Assembly (NCBI RefSeq): GCF_030730875.1
Contig: NZ_JAVAMA010000007.1
Location: forward strand, 186,001-250,000
DNA from: Sphingomonas sp. DG1-23
GTDB taxonomy: Bacteria; Pseudomonadota; Alphaproteobacteria; Sphingomonadales; Sphingomonadaceae
Length of the DNA: 64,000 bases
Direction: 5' to 3'
Positions within the stretch are counted from its first letter, which is position 1, and each line of letters begins with the position of its first letter. The notes under the pieces were generated by a model. The model worked only from the letters and a program-made list of their open reading frames with translations, ran no database searches and was not told the DNA's origin. The position numbers and the translations under genes were made by a program. This document shows positions 62,655 through 64,000 of this stretch, in pieces.

Positions 62655-64000
62655 CAGTGAAGCTCCGAGAAGCGATCATAGTGGTTGTGGGTGTCGACAT
62701 AGCTCGCAGGATCGCGCGACGCTGGCACGCGCGGTGCGACGGGTTCGGCGAAGGTGCAGCCCAGCGCGTCAAGATTGTCCGGCGAGGGTAGGCCGCGGGC
62801 CTTCATGTGCGCCTTCTTCTCCAGCAGGATCGATGTCTCGCCATCGCTGTAGCTGTATTCGGGCCCGGTCAGGTCGTCCTCGATCTCCTGCTCGTCGGGA
62901 ATGACGCCGCCACGCTTCAGCCAGGCGCGCACGCTCACCGCCATCTCGGAACGCTTGTTGGCAGTCTTGACGTGGACGCCGTTCTCCCACTCCACCGAGC
63001 GTCCGGGCCCGCCGAAATTGACCTCGAACACCGGGATCTTGCCCTTGAGTAGCTGGCGGAGACGATCGACCACCGCGCCGCCGATGTTGCCGACGTCCAC
63101 GAAGATCGCATCCGGCTTCCAGCGCTCAGCCTCGAGTGCGATGTCGCCGGCCACTGTCATGCTGTCCATGTGGTGCCAGCGCTTCCACGGAATGGACCGG
63201 GCATCGCGGCCCTTGCGGATCGCGAGCACCGAACTGTCGTCCCCGAAGCGCGCGCAGTCGACGCCGAAGATGATCGGATCGCTGGGTAGCCCGGGCGGAA
63301 CGGCGCGGGTGCGGGCCTCCTGCGCCAGATCAGTGCCGATGAACTGCATGGACGAAGCCGACGGGAACATGCCGCGGACGCGCACCTTCACGATGTCGCT
63401 GTTCTCGCCGTAGGTCGCGACCAGCTCGTTGAGATAGACCTTGTTGGTGCCCTCGACCGTGCGGGAATCGATCTGCTTCGTCTTCCAGAGGTGGCGATGC
63501 TTGCCGAACGCCTCGCGGAAGCGGCCGGTGTTCTTCGTCGGGTTGCCGAACGCGAGCCACAGGATTTCGGTATCCTCGTCGGTCAGCGCGCCCTGTGCGA
63601 CTTCCCAGACCTTGTCGGAGATGCCCGAGGCCTCGTCGAAGATCAGGATGATGCGCTTGCCCATGTTGTGCAGGCCGGCGAATGCCTCGGTGTTGTTCTC
63701 GGACCATGTCACCGCATCGGCGCGCCACGACTTGTCGTGTCCCGCCTGCGTGGAGATCAGTGCCGTGGCGGTGGGGCGGAACCAGTCCCGCGTGATGGCG
63801 AGGTTGTTCCACTTCGTCACCTCGGGCCACGTCTTATTGAGTATCTGCGTTTCGGTGTTCGCGGTGAGCACGATGCGCGTGTCGTCGCAGGTATCGAGCC
63901 CCCACTTCGTCACCATCGACACCAGCGCCGATTTGCCGATGCCGTGACCCGACGCGCGGCCGAGACGGCAGGGCTGGTGCCGGGTCAGCGGATTGGACAG
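62654..64000 (-). CDS. Terminase large subunit (5' end beyond window)
   Basis: The frame is open to the right edge. Visible: Walker A GRASGHGIGKSAL (63930-63970), Walker B RIILIFDEASG, the coupling region ILWLAFGNPTKNTGRF, and the nuclease domain starting DPIIFGVDCARFGDDSSVLA with a second acidic site DAIFVDVGNIGG. It packs DNA into heads with ATP and cuts it. At least 449 residues are in view; the N-terminal adenine-binding part is missing. Confidence 0.9.
   Translation of the reverse strand: MSNPLTRHQPCRLGRASGHGIGKSALVSMVTKWGLDTCDDTRIVLTANTETQILNKTWPEVTKWNNLAITRDWFRPTATALISTQAGHDKSWRADAVTWSENNTEAFAGLHNMGKRIILIFDEASGISDKVWEVAQGALTDEDTEILWLAFGNPTKNTGRFREAFGKHRHLWKTKQIDSRTVEGTNKVYLNELVATYGENSDIVKVRVRGMFPSASSMQFIGTDLAQEARTRAVPPGLPSDPIIFGVDCARFGDDSSVLAIRKGRDARSIPWKRWHHMDSMTVAGDIALEAERWKPDAIFVDVGNIGGAVVDRLRQLLKGKIPVFEVNFGGPGRSVEWENGVHVKTANKRSEMAVSVRAWLKRGGVIPDEQEIEDDLTGPEYSYSDGETSILLEKKAHMKARGLPSPDNLDALGCTFAEPVAPRVPASRDPASYVDTHNHYDRFSELH

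Larger units (their letters stand above)
41969..64000 (-). mobile_element. Short-tailed (podovirus-type) prophage, incomplete at right edge
   Basis: A contiguous minus-strand late-gene block: terminase large subunit, portal, Bbp19-like protein, scaffold-like protein, capsid, Bbp16-like cement, tail tube A and B, acetyltransferase-like protein, three internal virion proteins, tail fibre and holin. The head module resembles phage BPP-1; the tail/core module resembles T7-like phages. No integrase, repressor or att site is visible, so the early region must lie beyond 64 kb. The left end lies between 41936 and about 41970. Confidence 0.85.

Noticed and set aside
42910..64000. Diversity-generating retroelement, expected because the head genes look like BPP-1
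   Set aside because: No reverse transcriptase, template repeat or C-type-lectin tip was found in the window.
1..64000. tRNA genes, rRNA genes, CRISPR arrays
   Set aside because: None was seen on either strand by eye; no regularly spaced repeats were present.

Overview
The window is high-GC DNA that looks like a sphingomonad-type alphaproteobacterium. The evidence is a TonB-dependent receptor with the DIVVTGSRI plug motif beside a GH35/DUF5597 beta-galactosidase, strong GC3 codon use, and compact minus-strand operons joined by ATGA/GTGA overlaps. No tRNA, rRNA or CRISPR array was seen. All functions are read from sequence motifs; no search was run.

Region 1 (1-13 kb) is an accessory export and modification locus. 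It holds the 3' end of a NodU-type carbamoyltransferase, a DevBCA-like HlyD/ATPase/permease set, an ABC exporter with an inactive C39-like domain, a glycosyltransferase fused to an FkbM methyltransferase, a GT4 glycosyltransferase, an asparagine-synthetase-like protein and an ABC-2 type transporter. This suits a glycosylated, carbamoylated or methylated exported product that I cannot name. An idi gene and an orphan gene follow. Region 2 (14.6-21.4 kb) is ordinary: receptor plus beta-galactosidase, then a divergent NmrA-like reductase and LysR pair.

Region 3 (21.5-34.4 kb, minus strand) is the most interesting part. It is a 16-gene array that reads as one peptide-natural-product system. It begins with an ECF sigma factor and a membrane protein likely to be its anti-sigma. 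Then a module [short hydrophobic peptide - GC hairpin - HEAT-type protein - cupin-like protein] occurs twice, the second time with two peptides, with a winged-helix regulator between the copies. Export genes follow: an ABC exporter, a small membrane protein, HlyD, a MacB-type ATPase and two FtsX permeases, nearly all translationally coupled. The peptides share an EVG motif (NLPxLDxEVG in two). I recognise no described RiPP class here.

Region 4 (34.4-42 kb) is a patchwork: a deletion scar joining the 3' ends of an SDR and a TetR gene, a small secreted Cys-rich protein, a RadC-like JAB protein, and a YD-repeat (RHS) system split over three signal-peptide-bearing ORFs. The last ORF carries an AT-rich DUF4329 tip and is followed by a likely immunity gene.

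Region 5 (42-64 kb, minus strand) is a short-tailed (podovirus) prophage with a BPP-1-like head module (Bbp16- and Bbp19-like), T7-like internal virion and tail-tube proteins, tail fibre and holin; the terminase runs off the right edge. It carries an IS110 element, a plus-strand moron-like gene, and a tail-tube protein that is split into two genes by a proline-rich linker and an intein-like Hint domain.
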